A stretch of 64,000 nt of DNA from Planococcus sp. APC 4015 (GTDB lineage Bacteria > Actinomycetota > Actinomycetes > Actinomycetales > Microbacteriaceae), in NCBI GenBank assembly GCA_030407505.1, contig JASDDH010000004.1:62001-126000 (forward strand). The letters run 5' to 3'. The notes below the pieces were generated by a model that was not told the DNA's origin, made no database searches, and was given only the letters and a program-made list of their open reading frames with translations. The position numbers and the translations under genes are program-made. Each line of letters opens with the position of its first letter. Within the stretch, counting starts at the first letter, position 1. Below are positions 47,567 to 56,569 of the stretch, piece by piece.

Positions 47567-48613
47567 TCAGCGGGGCGCGGGCCCCGTCGTGTCGCCTTCG
47601 CGGAACACGCACGTGAAGCTGAGGGATGCCGCGTCGCGACCCTCGATCATCGCGGCGACGGCGTGACCGGCCGCGCGTCCCTTGTCGGTCGCGGGCTGTT
47701 CGAGCGTCGTCAGCACGCGCGGCGCGAGACCGTCGACGACGATCCCGTCGAAGCCCGTGACGCTGACGTCTTCGGGCACGCGCATGCCCGCCTCCTCGGC
47801 GGCGCGGATGACCCCGGCCGCCAGCAGGTCGCTCTGGGCGATCACCGCGGTGGGTCGTGCCTGAGGATCTGCGAAGAGCGCGCGGCCCGCGGCCAGCCCC
47901 TCGTCGATGAAGCTGCCGGCGGCCGAGTGGACGCGCGCGTCGGGGAACACGTCGAGGGCGCCCGCCAGTCGTTCGCGGGTCACGTCGACGGTGATGTCGG
48001 CGCCCGGCCCGACGGGCCCCCGGGGTCTGGCCGCATCGATGGGCAGCGTCACGACCGCGACATCGGTGTGTCCGAGGCCCCGCAGGTGACTCGCCGCCTG
48101 CCGCTGGGCCTCGCGGTTGTCGAGCCCGATGCGCGGCACTCCCTCGCCGGCGTCGCCCTCGATCACGACGACGGGGATCCCCCTCGAGCGCACGATGTCG
48201 AGCGACTCGCGCAGGAATCCGCTGCATCCGATCAGCACGGCGGCGTCGATCGGCGCCGTCGTGAGCGAGGGACCGCCGAAGACGGGGCCCTGGTCGCGCA
48301 GCAGCAGCAGTCCGGCTCCGAGCGGGGCGACCGCGTCGGCGAGCCCGTCCATCATCAGCGTCTTGACCGGGTCGAGGAACGCCGTCCCGAGGTGCTCCTC
48401 GAAGACGACCCCGACGATGCCCGATCGGCCGGTGCGCAGCGACGCGGCACGAGGATCGGGGCCGGTGTAGCCGAGGGCCGACGCGGCTTCGAGCACCCGT
48501 CGGCGCGTGGCTTCCGAGACGGGCGTCTTGCCGCTGAAGACGACGGATGCCGTCGACGGCGAGACCCCGGCCTCGCGCGCGACGTCGGATATGGTCGCCC
48601 GGCGCGTACTCAT
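47567..48613 (-). CDS. LacI family transcriptional regulator
   Basis: A 348-residue repressor. The N-terminal helix-turn-helix and hinge read ATISDVAREAGVSPSTASVV, then RRRVLEAASALGYTGPDPRAASL; a periplasmic-binding-protein-like sensor domain follows (VVIEGDAGEGVPRIGLDN, VSVTGFDGIVVDGLAPRV). ATG 48613 is the start. It is divergent from an MFS transporter, with a perfect LacI-type palindrome in the 62-base gap, so it most likely represses the transporter and itself; the inducer is unknown, probably a sugar. Confidence 0.93.
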   Translation of the reverse strand: MSTRRATISDVAREAGVSPSTASVVFSGKTPVSEATRRRVLEAASALGYTGPDPRAASLRTGRSGIVGVVFEEHLGTAFLDPVKTLMMDGLADAVAPLGAGLLLLRDQGPVFGGPSLTTAPIDAAVLIGCSGFLRESLDIVRSRGIPVVVIEGDAGEGVPRIGLDNREAQRQAASHLRGLGHTDVAVVTLPIDAARPRGPVGPGADITVDVTRERLAGALDVFPDARVHSAAGSFIDEGLAAGRALFADPQARPTAVIAQSDLLAAGVIRAAEEAGMRVPEDVSVTGFDGIVVDGLAPRVLTTLEQPATDKGRAAGHAVAAMIEGRDAASLSFTCVFREGDTTGPAPR

Positions 48614-48648
48614 GACGGCTTGATCGTAACCCACGGGGTTTGCCGCCG

Positions 48649-48662
48649 TCGAATCGATTCGA
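48649..48662. promoter_or_regulatory. LacI-type operator, perfect 14-base palindrome
   Basis: TCGAATCGATTCGA is a perfect palindrome with the central CG typical of LacI-family operators. It directly abuts TACGCT (48663-48668), the -10 box of the MFS gene, so bound repressor would block the promoter. Confidence 0.75.
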
Positions 48663-48675
48663 TACGCTGGCGGGC

Positions 48676-49908
48676 ATGCAGGACAGCCTCACCCGGACGC
48701 AGATCGTCCACTGGCGCAACGCGATCTTCGCCTTCTTCTTCGCGACCGGTCTCGGATTCGCGACGTGGGCGTCGCGCATCCCGGCGGTGAAGGACAACCT
48801 GCAGATCAACGACTTCCAGGTCGGCATCCTGCTGTTCGTCTCGGGTGCGGCCTCGATCGTCGGGCTGTCGCTGGCCAACGTCGTCGTCGCCCGCTGGGGT
48901 GCGCGGCGCGGGCTGCTGCTCGGGCTGTCGACCTTCGGCATCGGCGTCATCGTGGTCGGTGTGGGGGCGGACCCGCTGGCCTCGTACGGCATGACCGCCG
49001 TGGGCCTGGCGATCATGGGCCTCGGAATGGCGGGCACCGACGTCATGATGAACGTCGAGGGCGCCGCGAACGAGCAGGCGCTCGAGCGCACGATGATGCC
49101 GCTGTTCCACGCACTGTTCAGCCTCGGCACCGTCGCGGGCGCCGGCATCGGCGTCGGCATGGCGGCATGGGGCATCGGCGTCGGCCCGCACCTGTGGGCC
49201 GTGGGCGCGGTCGTCGTGGCGTCGGGCTTCGTGGCGATCCGCGCCATCCCGCGCCGGGACGCCGTCGACGACACCGCGGGCGACGAGCCGTCGCAGACCC
49301 GGCGCGAGCGCCTGCGGGCATCCCTCGCCGTCTGGCGCGACCCGCGCACGTACTTCATCGGCGTCATCATGCTCGGCATGGCCTTCGCCGAGGGCGGCGC
49401 CAACGACTGGCTCCCGCTCGCCGTCGTCGACGGACACGACGGCACCGAGGCGCAGGGGGCGATCGCACTGACCGTGTTCTCGATCGCGATGACCGTGGTG
49501 CGCGCGGCGGGCGGCCCGCTCGTGGACCGCTTCGGCCGCGTGTGGACGCTGCGCATCCTGGCGGTCGCCGCAGCCGGCGGCCTGATCCTGTTCATCCTCG
49601 CCCCGACCCTGCCGCTGGCCCTCGTCGGCGTCGCACTGTGGGGGGTCGGGGCATCGCTGGGGTTCCCGCTGGGCATGTCGGCGGCCGCCGACGATCCGAC
49701 CAAGGCCGCCGCGTCGGTGAGCGCCGCCGCCACGATCGGCTACGTCGCGTTCCTGTGCGGCCCGCCGGCGCTGGGCTGGATCAGCCATCAGGTGGGGCTC
49801 CTGCCGACGCTCTGGATCATCGTCGTGCTGATCGTCATGTCGGGTCTGGCCTCGGGAGCCGCCAAGCCGATCGCCGGCTCCAAGGTCGGCGCCGGTCACC
49901 AGCACTGA
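48676..49908 (+). CDS. MFS transporter, LacI-regulated
   Basis: A 410-residue major facilitator with 12 predicted helices, starting MQDSLTRTQIVHWRNAIFAF; TACGCT is 7 bases before the ATG. The motif GFATWASRIPAVKDNL near the N-terminus and a loop 2-3 motif GARRGLLLGLSTFGIG are MFS features (ASRIP-x-x-KD is seen in a sugar/aromatic exporter-like subgroup). The substrate is unknown; control by a LacI repressor suggests a carbohydrate or related small molecule. Confidence 0.85.
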   Translation: MQDSLTRTQIVHWRNAIFAFFFATGLGFATWASRIPAVKDNLQINDFQVGILLFVSGAASIVGLSLANVVVARWGARRGLLLGLSTFGIGVIVVGVGADPLASYGMTAVGLAIMGLGMAGTDVMMNVEGAANEQALERTMMPLFHALFSLGTVAGAGIGVGMAAWGIGVGPHLWAVGAVVVASGFVAIRAIPRRDAVDDTAGDEPSQTRRERLRASLAVWRDPRTYFIGVIMLGMAFAEGGANDWLPLAVVDGHDGTEAQGAIALTVFSIAMTVVRAAGGPLVDRFGRVWTLRILAVAAAGGLILFILAPTLPLALVGVALWGVGASLGFPLGMSAAADDPTKAAASVSAAATIGYVAFLCGPPALGWISHQVGLLPTLWIIVVLIVMSGLASGAAKPIAGSKVGAGHQH

Positions 49909-49926
49909 CCGGGCTACGCTCGTCGG

Positions 49927-50622
49927 ATGCGTCTCGTCATCGCCCGCTGCTCCGTCGACTACACGGGCCGTCTCAACGCGCATCTGCCGCTCGCGACCCG
50001 GCTGCTCGTGCACAAGGGCGACGGTTCGCTGCTCGTGCACTCCGACGGCGGCTCGTACAAGCCGCTCAACTGGATGTCACCGCCCTGCACCCTCACGGTC
50101 GAGACTCCGGATGCCGATTCGGCCGCCGCCGGCGTGCTGGAGCACTGGCGGGTGTCGCACGCGAAGACCGGCGACGCCCTGCTCGTGCGCATCTACGAGG
50201 TCATCCACGACACGTCCCACGAGCTCGGCATCGACCCGGGCCTGCAGAAGGACGGCGTCGAGGCCGACCTGCAGCGACTGCTCGCCGAGCAGGTCGACGT
50301 CATCGGCGAGCACCTCACCCTCGTGAGGCGTGAGTTCCCCACCGCGATCGGCCCGGTCGACCTGCTGCTGCGCGACCCCGCCGGCGGCACGGTCGCCGTC
50401 GAGGTCAAGCGCCGCGGCGACATCGACGGCGTCGAGCAGCTCACCCGGTACCTCGAGCTGCTGGGACGCGACCCCCACCTCGCCCCCGTCTCGGGCGTCT
50501 TCGCCGCGCAGGAGATCAAACCCCAGGCCCGGGTGCTGGCGACCGATCGCGGCATCCGCTGCGTCACGCTGGACTACGACGGCATGAAGGGCGTCGAGTC
50601 GGGCGCACCCCGCCTGTTCTGA
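49927..50622 (+). CDS. nucS: Endonuclease NucS (EndoMS), mismatch repair
   Basis: A 231-residue RecB-like nuclease that cuts both strands at mismatches, the MutS/MutL-independent repair route of actinobacteria and archaea. N-terminal beta domain [16 protein letters not shown] and [12 protein letters not shown]; nuclease residues in [14 protein letters not shown] (Asp) and [17 protein letters not shown] (Glu, Lys); C-terminal clamp-binding tail [14 protein letters not shown] 6 bases before ATG. It sits next to a HAD phosphatase with no obvious functional link. Confidence 0.95.
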   Translation: MRLVIARCSVDYTGRLNAHLPLATRLLVHKGDGSLLVHSDGGSYKPLNWMSPPCTLTVETPDADSAAAGVLEHWRVSHAKTGDALLVRIYEVIHDTSHELGIDPGLQKDGVEADLQRLLAEQVDVIGEHLTLVRREFPTAIGPVDLLLRDPAGGTVAVEVKRRGDIDGVEQLTRYLELLGRDPHLAPVSGVFAAQEIKPQARVLATDRGIRCVTLDYDGMKGVESGAPRLF

Positions 50623-50680
50623 CCGCTGCGGGCCGCGCCCGCAGCTCAGGCCGACGGCCACCCCGACGTAGGCTGGGAGC

Positions 50681-51364
50681 ATGTCGACGAGATCTCCCTG
50701 GACCTGCATCCTCTGGGACGTCGACGGGACGATCGTCGACGCATCCGAGGGCATCCTGCGCCGGCTCACGATCACCCTCGAGCACTTCGGCAAGAAGGCG
50801 CCGGTGCGCAGCGAACTCGCCCACTGGATCGGTCCGCCGCAGTTCGAGTCGTTCCAGACCAACGTCGGCATGACCCCCGACGAGTCCTCCGCCGCGGTGG
50901 CGTACTACCGTTCGCTCGCCCGGGAGGACGGGTACACGGCGGGTGCCAAGGTCTTCGCCGGTGTCGCCGAGCTGATCCAGGATGCCGCGGCCTGCGGCAT
51001 CCCGCAGGCGACGGCTTCGTCGAAGCCTGAGCAGCAGGTCGTCGAGCTCATGCAGCACTTCGGACTCGCGTCGTCGTTCCGCACGATGGTCGGCGCGACG
51101 CCCGACGAGCGCACGCTCGCCTCGAAGGCCGACATCGTGGCCGAAGCGCTGCGGCGCCTGGCCGACCAGGGCGTCGACACCAGTCGACCGGTGCTGGTCG
51201 GCGACCGCCACCATGACATCGACGGCGCGGCCGCCCACGGCGTACCCGTGATCTTCGTGCGGTGGGGCTTCAGCTGGCCCCACGAGGCCGACGGCGCGGC
51301 CGCCGCGGTCGACGACGCGGCGCAGCTGCGCGCGCTGCTGCTCGTGGACGACACGGATGCCTGA
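50681..51364 (+). CDS. HAD-superfamily phosphatase (phosphoglycolate phosphatase-like)
   Basis: A 227-residue HAD hydrolase: motif I ILWDVDGTIVD (nucleophile Asp), motif II/III ATASSKPEQQV (Ser, Lys), motif IV VLVGDRHHDIDGAAAHG. The cap between residues ~20 and 85 is helical (type C1), as in Gph-like phosphatases; the substrate is not certain. TAGGCT lies 6 bases before the ATG. The stop overlaps the next gene's start region by 8 bases. Confidence 0.88.
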   Translation: MSTRSPWTCILWDVDGTIVDASEGILRRLTITLEHFGKKAPVRSELAHWIGPPQFESFQTNVGMTPDESSAAVAYYRSLAREDGYTAGAKVFAGVAELIQDAAACGIPQATASSKPEQQVVELMQHFGLASSFRTMVGATPDERTLASKADIVAEALRRLADQGVDTSRPVLVGDRHHDIDGAAAHGVPVIFVRWGFSWPHEADGAAAAVDDAAQLRALLLVDDTDA

Positions 51365-52598
51365 GCCACTCGGCTGGATCGTGCCGGCGCTCGTCGTGTT
51401 CGGCCTGACGGCGATCGGCGTCGCCGTGCTCGTCTGGGCGCTGCGCCGTGCACGCCGGTCCCCGCGCGCTCGCGCGGCAGCCGAGGCGGCACGCGACCGC
51501 GCAGGCGCGAGCCTCGTGCGACTCGACGACGCCGTCGCCGACCTCGATCTCGAAGTCGGCCTGTCGGGCGCGCTCTACGGCGGAGGGGCTCCCGCCTCGC
51601 TGCGTCGGGCGCGGCTGGCGTCACAGCGCGCCCGCGACGTGTCGTTCGAGGAGTACCGCACGATCACGGGCACGGATGCCGCGCCCGACGACATCCGCCG
51701 GCTGTCCGTCCGCATCGAGCGACGCACCTCCGCCTCCCTGGCGACGATCGAGCGGGCGCGCGCCGAGCACGGGGTCTGGGTTGCCGCCAACGTCTCGGCA
51801 GCCGCGCAGGTGTCCTCGGCGCGAACCCGGCTCGAGACCCTGCGCGCCGCCATGGGCGATCCGCAGGCCCTCGTGGCAGACCTGTCGTCGCGCTTCGCCC
51901 CCGACGAGTGGGCGCCCGCGGCACGCGCCGCGGCATCGGCCGTCGCCGAGGCCGACGAGGCCGGCCGTCTGCTCGAGACCGCCGCGATCCATGCGAACGA
52001 CCCCGCGCGCTCCGCCCTGGCCGAGCTGGCCGGCGCCGAACGGGCCCTGCGCCAGGCCGAGGCCGACGCCCGTCTGCTCGAAGAGGCCCACCGCCTCATC
52101 ACACAGGCGGCCCTCGCGGTGCCCGGCGAGATCGACGCCGCGCGCGTCGCGGTGCGGAGCGCCCTCACCACCCGCGTGAAGCTCGACCCCGCACACGCCG
52201 AGCGGCTCGGCGCCGAGCTGAGGGCGATCGACACGGCCCTGACGACCCTCGAACCGGATGCCGCCCGTCGCCCGACCCGCACGGTCAGCGCGGTCGCGCG
52301 CCTGCGCGACCGCCTCGACTTCGCCCTCGGCGACGCGTGGACCGCGCAGCAGCGCCTGCGCGGAGCCCGAACCGCGCTGCCCGGCACCCTGGCCGCCGCG
52401 CGCGGGGCGCTGGTCGAGGCCGAGGCCGCGGTCGCCCACGCGCGATCGGGTGCCGAAGCGCGGGTGCGCCTGCTTTCGGCGCAGGCCGAGCTCGCCCGCG
52501 CCCGCCAGTCCACCGATCCGGTCGCCGCACTGGACGCCGCCCGCCGCGCCATGCGCGACGCCGAAGACGCGCGGGCGCTCGCCGACCACGTGAACTGA
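51357..52598 (+). CDS. Membrane-anchored coiled-coil protein of unknown function
   Basis: A 413-residue protein starting MPEPLGWIVPALVVFGLTAI, a single N-terminal helix, then an almost wholly helical, Ala/Arg/Glu-rich body with heptad-like repeats (ALAELAGAERALRQAEADAR, AERLGAELRAIDTALTTLEP). No enzyme motif is visible. It overlaps the HAD gene end by 8 bases, so it is likely co-translated. A structural or scaffold role at the membrane is a guess. Very high GC makes coiled-coil calls here partly compositional. Confidence 0.7.
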   Translation: MPEPLGWIVPALVVFGLTAIGVAVLVWALRRARRSPRARAAAEAARDRAGASLVRLDDAVADLDLEVGLSGALYGGGAPASLRRARLASQRARDVSFEEYRTITGTDAAPDDIRRLSVRIERRTSASLATIERARAEHGVWVAANVSAAAQVSSARTRLETLRAAMGDPQALVADLSSRFAPDEWAPAARAAASAVAEADEAGRLLETAAIHANDPARSALAELAGAERALRQAEADARLLEEAHRLITQAALAVPGEIDAARVAVRSALTTRVKLDPAHAERLGAELRAIDTALTTLEPDAARRPTRTVSAVARLRDRLDFALGDAWTAQQRLRGARTALPGTLAAARGALVEAEAAVAHARSGAEARVRLLSAQAELARARQSTDPVAALDAARRAMRDAEDARALADHVN

Positions 52599-52625
52599 GG
52601 CACGCCCGGTCGCTATCGTGTGGGA

Positions 52626-54701
52626 ATGGCCGAACCACGCCCCCGTGCCACCCACCTCGCCGCCGCCGTCGGCCGCCGCATCCCCGCAACGCTGATCTTC
52701 GTCGCGATCATGCTCGCGGTGGGGGTCGCGTTCGCGGGCCTGTGGTCGCCCTTCGAGGATTCCGCCCTCTTCGACAACGTCGCCTACGGGCTGCCCGCCC
52801 TGGTCGAGGGTCGCTGGTGGACGCCGATCATCGGAACGTTCTTCGTCAACCAGCCGTGGGTCTACGTCTTCACGATCGCGAGCTTCGCGGGCATGGCGTA
52901 TCTCGAGTTCCGGCGGGGGTGGCGCGTCGCGCTCGCCTACTTCTGGATCGGTCAGCTCTTCGCCGTCTTCGCCTCGGCTCTGCTCCTGTGGGGGCTGTCG
53001 GCCACGGGCTGGACATGGGCGGTGACGGAGGCTGCGGCCCTCGACGTCGGGGCCTCGGGAGGCACGATGGCATGCATCGCCGCGGCGGTCGGCCTGCTCG
53101 CCGCACCGTGGCGTGTGCGGGCGTGGCTCGTGCTGCTGTCGTTCGTGTTCATCGCGATGCTGTTCTGGGGCGAACTGGCAGACCTCGAGCACGCGTTCGC
53201 GGTCGTGCTGATCCTCTTCGTCGATCGGTCCCTCCGTCTGCAGCGCCAGACCGTCCGCGAGCAGCGGCTGGTCGCGTTCGTCGCGATCACGTCGCTCGCG
53301 ATCATCGAGGTCATCACGCTCATCGTGCCCACGAACGGCCCGTTCGGGCCCACCCAACCCGCGGGGGACGGGATCTGGGACGTCGCGATCGACGTCGCGA
53401 TCGTCGTCTTCGTGGCGCAAGGCCTGCGCCGCGGCCGCCGCTGGGCCTGGGTGATCAGCGTCGTGCTCGCGTCGCTCAACGTGCTCCTCGGCACGACGAT
53501 CCTCGCGCTGGTCATCATCACGACCGAGCTCCAGGTCGAGAGCATCCTCGACGGCGAGACCGAGCTCGCGATCGCGACCGGGTTCCTCTGGCTGATGCTG
53601 CTGGTCTACCTCGTCTGGGTGCGCGGCGCCTTCCGCGCCCGTCGGCGGTCCACGATCGGCCGCGCGCCGGCGCCGACCGTCGACGACGTGAAGACGATGC
53701 TGCACGCCGACGGCGGCGGGACGCTGTCCTGGATGACGACGTGGGAGGGCAACACCTACGCCCGCACCACGACCGGCATCGTCGCCTACCAGCGGCGTGC
53801 CGGGGTGGCGCTCGCCCTGGCCGATCCGGTCGGGCCGGCGGCATCCCGCCCAGAGAGCGTGCGCGAGTTCATCCGCGGCGCGGAGGATGCCGGGCTCGTG
53901 CCGTGCTTCTTCAGTGCCGGCGAGGCGACGAAGGATGCCGTGCCCGCCGGCTGGCGTTCCATCGTCGTCGCCGACGACACGATCGTGGATCTTCCCGGCC
54001 TGCAGTTCACCGGGAAGGCGTGGGGTCCGGTGCGCACGGCGCTCAATCGAGCGGGTCGCGAGGACATGACCTTCCGGGTGACGCGGCTGAAGGACGAGCC
54101 GTGGGGCATCCAGCAGCAGGTGCGCGCGATCTCCGAGATGTGGGTGGGCGACAAGGGTCTGCCCGAGATGGGCTTCACCCTCGGCACGCTCGTCGAAGCC
54201 GAGGACCCCGAGGTGCGCCTGGCGCTCGCACTGTCACCGGCCGGCGACGTCGACGGTTTCCTGTCCTGGCTTCCGGTGCACGGGGGCGACGGCACGGTGC
54301 ACGGCTGGACGCTCGATCTCATGAGGCGCCGCGACGGTGGTTTCGGACCCGTGATGGAGTTCCTGATCGGCTCGTCGGCGAAGCTCTTCTCCGAAGAGGG
54401 CGCGAAGATCATGTCGCTGTCGGGGGCGCCGCTCGCCCACGACTATCCACCGGATGCCGGCGCGATCGCGATTCTGTCGGAGCGCCTCGCCGAGATGCTC
54501 GAGCCCGTCTACGGGTTCGCGTCGCTGCACCGGTTCAAAGAGAAGTTCCACCCGCGGTACGAGACCATGTACCTGCTCTTCCGCGACGAGAGCGACCTCA
54601 CCCGCATCGGGGCCGGCCTCACGCGCGCGTTCCTTCCCGAGGCCTCGCTGCGCCAGTTCGCGGGCGCGGGCCTCGAACTCGTCCGCGGCGACCGCGACTG
54701 A
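52626..54701 (+). CDS. Rhomboid-like/DUF2156 fusion, MprF-type lysyltransferase candidate
   Basis: A 691-residue membrane protein. The N-terminal ~340 residues hold about eight helices with a rhomboid-like GASGG (Ser 144) after helix 4 and an LEHAF (His 189) later, as in actinobacterial rhomboid-like MprF relatives. Residues ~360-690 are a DUF2156 domain (GNAT-like) with ALADPVG, GVKFF-type blocks such as VPCFFSAGE and RFKEKFHPRYETMYL; this domain transfers lysine or another amino acid from tRNA to phosphatidylglycerol in MprF. TATCGT lies 6 bases before ATG. A membrane-charge modification role is inferred. Confidence 0.75.
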   Translation: MAEPRPRATHLAAAVGRRIPATLIFVAIMLAVGVAFAGLWSPFEDSALFDNVAYGLPALVEGRWWTPIIGTFFVNQPWVYVFTIASFAGMAYLEFRRGWRVALAYFWIGQLFAVFASALLLWGLSATGWTWAVTEAAALDVGASGGTMACIAAAVGLLAAPWRVRAWLVLLSFVFIAMLFWGELADLEHAFAVVLILFVDRSLRLQRQTVREQRLVAFVAITSLAIIEVITLIVPTNGPFGPTQPAGDGIWDVAIDVAIVVFVAQGLRRGRRWAWVISVVLASLNVLLGTTILALVIITTELQVESILDGETELAIATGFLWLMLLVYLVWVRGAFRARRRSTIGRAPAPTVDDVKTMLHADGGGTLSWMTTWEGNTYARTTTGIVAYQRRAGVALALADPVGPAASRPESVREFIRGAEDAGLVPCFFSAGEATKDAVPAGWRSIVVADDTIVDLPGLQFTGKAWGPVRTALNRAGREDMTFRVTRLKDEPWGIQQQVRAISEMWVGDKGLPEMGFTLGTLVEAEDPEVRLALALSPAGDVDGFLSWLPVHGGDGTVHGWTLDLMRRRDGGFGPVMEFLIGSSAKLFSEEGAKIMSLSGAPLAHDYPPDAGAIAILSERLAEMLEPVYGFASLHRFKEKFHPRYETMYLLFRDESDLTRIGAGLTRAFLPEASLRQFAGAGLELVRGDRD

Positions 54702-54718
54702 CGAGCTCACCGAGTGAT

Positions 54719-54748
54719 GCGCGTGGTGCGGCGACACGCACCACGCGC
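54719..54748. terminator. Bidirectional terminator between the MprF-like gene and the cold-shock gene
   Basis: GCGCGTGGTGCG and CGCACCACGCGC form a perfect 12-base stem around a GCGACA loop, between convergent stop codons at 54701 and 54756. Confidence 0.8.
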
Positions 54749-54755
54749 CCTCGGA

Positions 54756-54962
54756 TCAGATGGGGCGGATGTTCTCCGCCTGGAGGCCCTTGGGCCCCTG
54801 CGCGACGTCGAACTCGACGCGCTGGTTCTCTTCGAGCGAGCGGTAGCCGCCCGCGTCGATCGCGGAGTAGTGCGCGAAGACGTCGGCGCCACCCTCATCG
54901 GGGGCGATGAAGCCGAAGCCCTTTTCGGAGTTGAACCACTTGACAGTGCCCTGCGTAGCCAT
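54756..54962 (-). CDS. Cold-shock protein (CspA family)
   Basis: A 68-residue single-domain protein starting [23 protein letters not shown]1 is KGFGFI and RNP2 is DVFAHYSAI, the RNA-binding surface of the OB fold. It binds single-stranded RNA/DNA and prevents secondary structure at low temperature or as a general chaperone. The ATG at 54962 was chosen over the longer ORF (54989) by family length. Its leader shares a 325-base gap with a GntR regulator; GCAGGAGGTG-like bases (rc of 54986-54996) sit upstream. Confidence 0.95.
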   Translation of the reverse strand: MATQGTVKWFNSEKGFGFIAPDEGGADVFAHYSAIDAGGYRSLEENQRVEFDVAQGPKGLQAENIRPI

Positions 54963-55093
54963 GAAATGCCGTTCCCTGCGTGCCCGCACCTCCTGCGCGG
55001 GTCGAACTTCACGCTAACGAAGGCCGGCGACAGGTGCCGAGCGTGTCGAAGGATGGTGACACAAACGTTGCACGCGGCGTGTGCGTCCCATCA

Positions 55094-55131
55094 GACGCCC
55101 GGGCTGAGGAAGACCTCGAAGCCCGGGCGTC
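55094..55131. other. Very stable hairpin in the cold-shock/GntR divergent region
   Basis: Outer arms 55094-55105 and 55120-55131 (GACGCCCGGGCT/AGCCCGGGCGTC) pair perfectly over 12 bases, and GAGG/CCTC extends the stem by 4 bases around an AAGA tetraloop, with a 2-base bulge. It is not past either gene's end. It may be a leader element of the cold-shock mRNA or part of an unannotated small RNA. Confidence 0.55.
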
Positions 55132-55172
55132 GACGGATCCCCCCGGATAGGCCACGCCAGGCGCGACACCTT

Positions 55173-55193
55173 CACTGTACCGATATATCAGTG
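55173..55193. promoter_or_regulatory. Possible GntR/FCD operator
   Basis: CACTG-TACCGATATAT-CAGTG is a 5-base inverted repeat around a GATATATC palindrome, ~95 bases before the GntR start. It is the only AT-rich symmetric site in this gap. Confidence 0.35.
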
Positions 55194-55287
55194 GATGGGC
55201 GAGTGGACGATCCCACCGGAAAACGGCCCCCGGCTTGTCTGCATCCTCGTTCACCCGAGCCTCGGACGGCCTACACTGGAGCCACTC

Positions 55288-55926
55288 ATGGCGACCCCCC
55301 TCAGCCCTCTGGACCCGCGCGGAGCGGTGCTCGGCGACGAGGTCTACGCGACCCTCAGCGAAGCGATACTCGACGGAACACTCCCGCCGGGCGAACGCCT
55401 GCGCGATCAGGATCTCGCCGAACGACTCGGCGTCTCGCGCACACCCGTTCGCGAGGCCCTCCAGAGGCTGGAACGCAGCGGTCTCGTCGAGGTGTCGCCC
55501 AACCGGTACACGCGCGTGTCGATCCCGAGCGAGAAGCTCACGGCCGACACCGAGGAGTTCGTCATGTACACGTTGGGCAGCTGCATGCGCATCGCTCTCG
55601 ACCGCGGCTCGGACGACGCGGTCGACGTCGCGATCGCGTCGATGGATGCCGTCATCGCCGCGTCGCGAGCCGACGACCACGTGAGCATGAGGGAGTCGAG
55701 CATCGGGTTCTTCGAGCACGTCGTCACGGCCACCGGGAACACCGCGTTCCTGACGATGATGCGCGAAGCCGAGATGGCGATCCGGCGCAACCTCGCCCAG
55801 TGGCATCCGGCCATCGAGTGCCCTCTCCGCCGCACCGAGACGTACGAGCGTCTCCGCGGCGCGATGCGGGCCCGCGACGGCGCGCTCGCCGAGGCGCTCG
55901 TGCGCGAACTGCTCGGGTTCTCCTGA
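55288..55926 (+). CDS. GntR family regulator with FCD domain
   Basis: A 212-residue regulator of the FadR/FCD subgroup. The N-terminal winged helix contains EVYATLSEAILDGTLPPGER, VSRTPVREALQRLERSGLVE; residues ~80-212 are an all-helical FCD ligand domain (GFFEHVVTATGNTAFLTMM). ATG 55288 follows TACACT by 10 bases; the longer ORF from 55195 is not used. The effector is unknown, and it is isolated from any metabolic operon. It probably autoregulates through a nearby palindrome. Confidence 0.88.
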   Translation: MATPLSPLDPRGAVLGDEVYATLSEAILDGTLPPGERLRDQDLAERLGVSRTPVREALQRLERSGLVEVSPNRYTRVSIPSEKLTADTEEFVMYTLGSCMRIALDRGSDDAVDVAIASMDAVIAASRADDHVSMRESSIGFFEHVVTATGNTAFLTMMREAEMAIRRNLAQWHPAIECPLRRTETYERLRGAMRARDGALAEALVRELLGFS

Positions 55927-55952
55927 GGCACCGGGCTCGGTACGGTGGGGCC

Positions 55953-56444
55953 GTGAACCACATCGAGCTGCGCGACCTCGACGACGACGATCTCGACGCG
56001 ATCTTCGAGATGATGCGCGACCCCGAGGCGATCGCCCTGGCCGCGTTCACGGCGGCGGACGCCGACGACCGCGAGGCGTTCGACGCCTGGATCGCCCGCC
56101 AGCGCTCGTCGCCCGACGTGCTGAGCCTCGTCGTGACCGAGAACGGGGGGTTCGCCGGCACGGCGGCGGCCTTCACGGTCGACGGCGACCGCGAAGTCAG
56201 CTATTGGATCGCCCGTCACGCCTGGGGTCGCGGCATCGCCGGAGAGGCGCTGCGTCTGCTGGTTTCACGTGAAGCGGAGCGTCCGCTCTTCGCCCGCGTC
56301 GCCGCGCACAACGCACCGTCCATCGCGGTGCTCGAGCGCAACGGCTTCACCGAGATCTCGCGCAACGTCGACTTCGCCCCCGGACTCGGACGCGACACCG
56401 AAGAGATCGTCTTCACCCTGATGCCCACCCTCGACGGGGTGTGA
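55953..56444 (+). CDS. GNAT family N-acetyltransferase
   Basis: A 163-residue acetyltransferase starting at GTG 55953 (NHIELRDLDDDDLDAIF), TACGGT 6 bases upstream. The acetyl-CoA loop is RHAWGRGIAGEALRL (R-x-x-G-x-G/A); strand 6 FTEISRNVDF and NAPSIAVLERNGF are typical of the RimJ/RimL-like subgroup. The acceptor is unknown. A bidirectional terminator lies 7 bases downstream. Confidence 0.88.
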   Translation: MNHIELRDLDDDDLDAIFEMMRDPEAIALAAFTAADADDREAFDAWIARQRSSPDVLSLVVTENGGFAGTAAAFTVDGDREVSYWIARHAWGRGIAGEALRLLVSREAERPLFARVAAHNAPSIAVLERNGFTEISRNVDFAPGLGRDTEEIVFTLMPTLDGV

Positions 56445-56450
56445 AACGAC

Positions 56451-56478
56451 GAAGGGCCCCCGATCCGGGAGCCCTTCG
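56451..56478. terminator. Terminator between the GNAT gene and tRNA-Leu
   Basis: CGAAGGGC and GCCCTTCG form an 8-base outer stem extended by CCC/GGG, centred between the GNAT stop and the minus-strand tRNA-Leu 3' end. Confidence 0.75.
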
Positions 56479-56485
56479 ACTGCTG

Positions 56486-56569
56486 TGCGCGAGGGGGGAC
56501 TTGAACCCCCACGCCCTTGCGGGCACTGGCACCTGAAGCCAGCGCGTCTACCTATTCCGCCACTCGCGC
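56486..56569 (-). tRNA. tRNA-Leu (anticodon CAG)
   Basis: On the minus strand the acceptor GCGCGAG pairs with the 3' CTCGCGC, the D-arm is GTGGCGGAATAGGTAGAC, the anticodon loop TTCAGGT carries CAG, a long variable arm (GTGCCCGCAAGGGC) identifies a class II tRNA, and the T-arm has GGTTCAAGTC. No CCA is encoded. It reads CUG codons. Confidence 0.97.
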
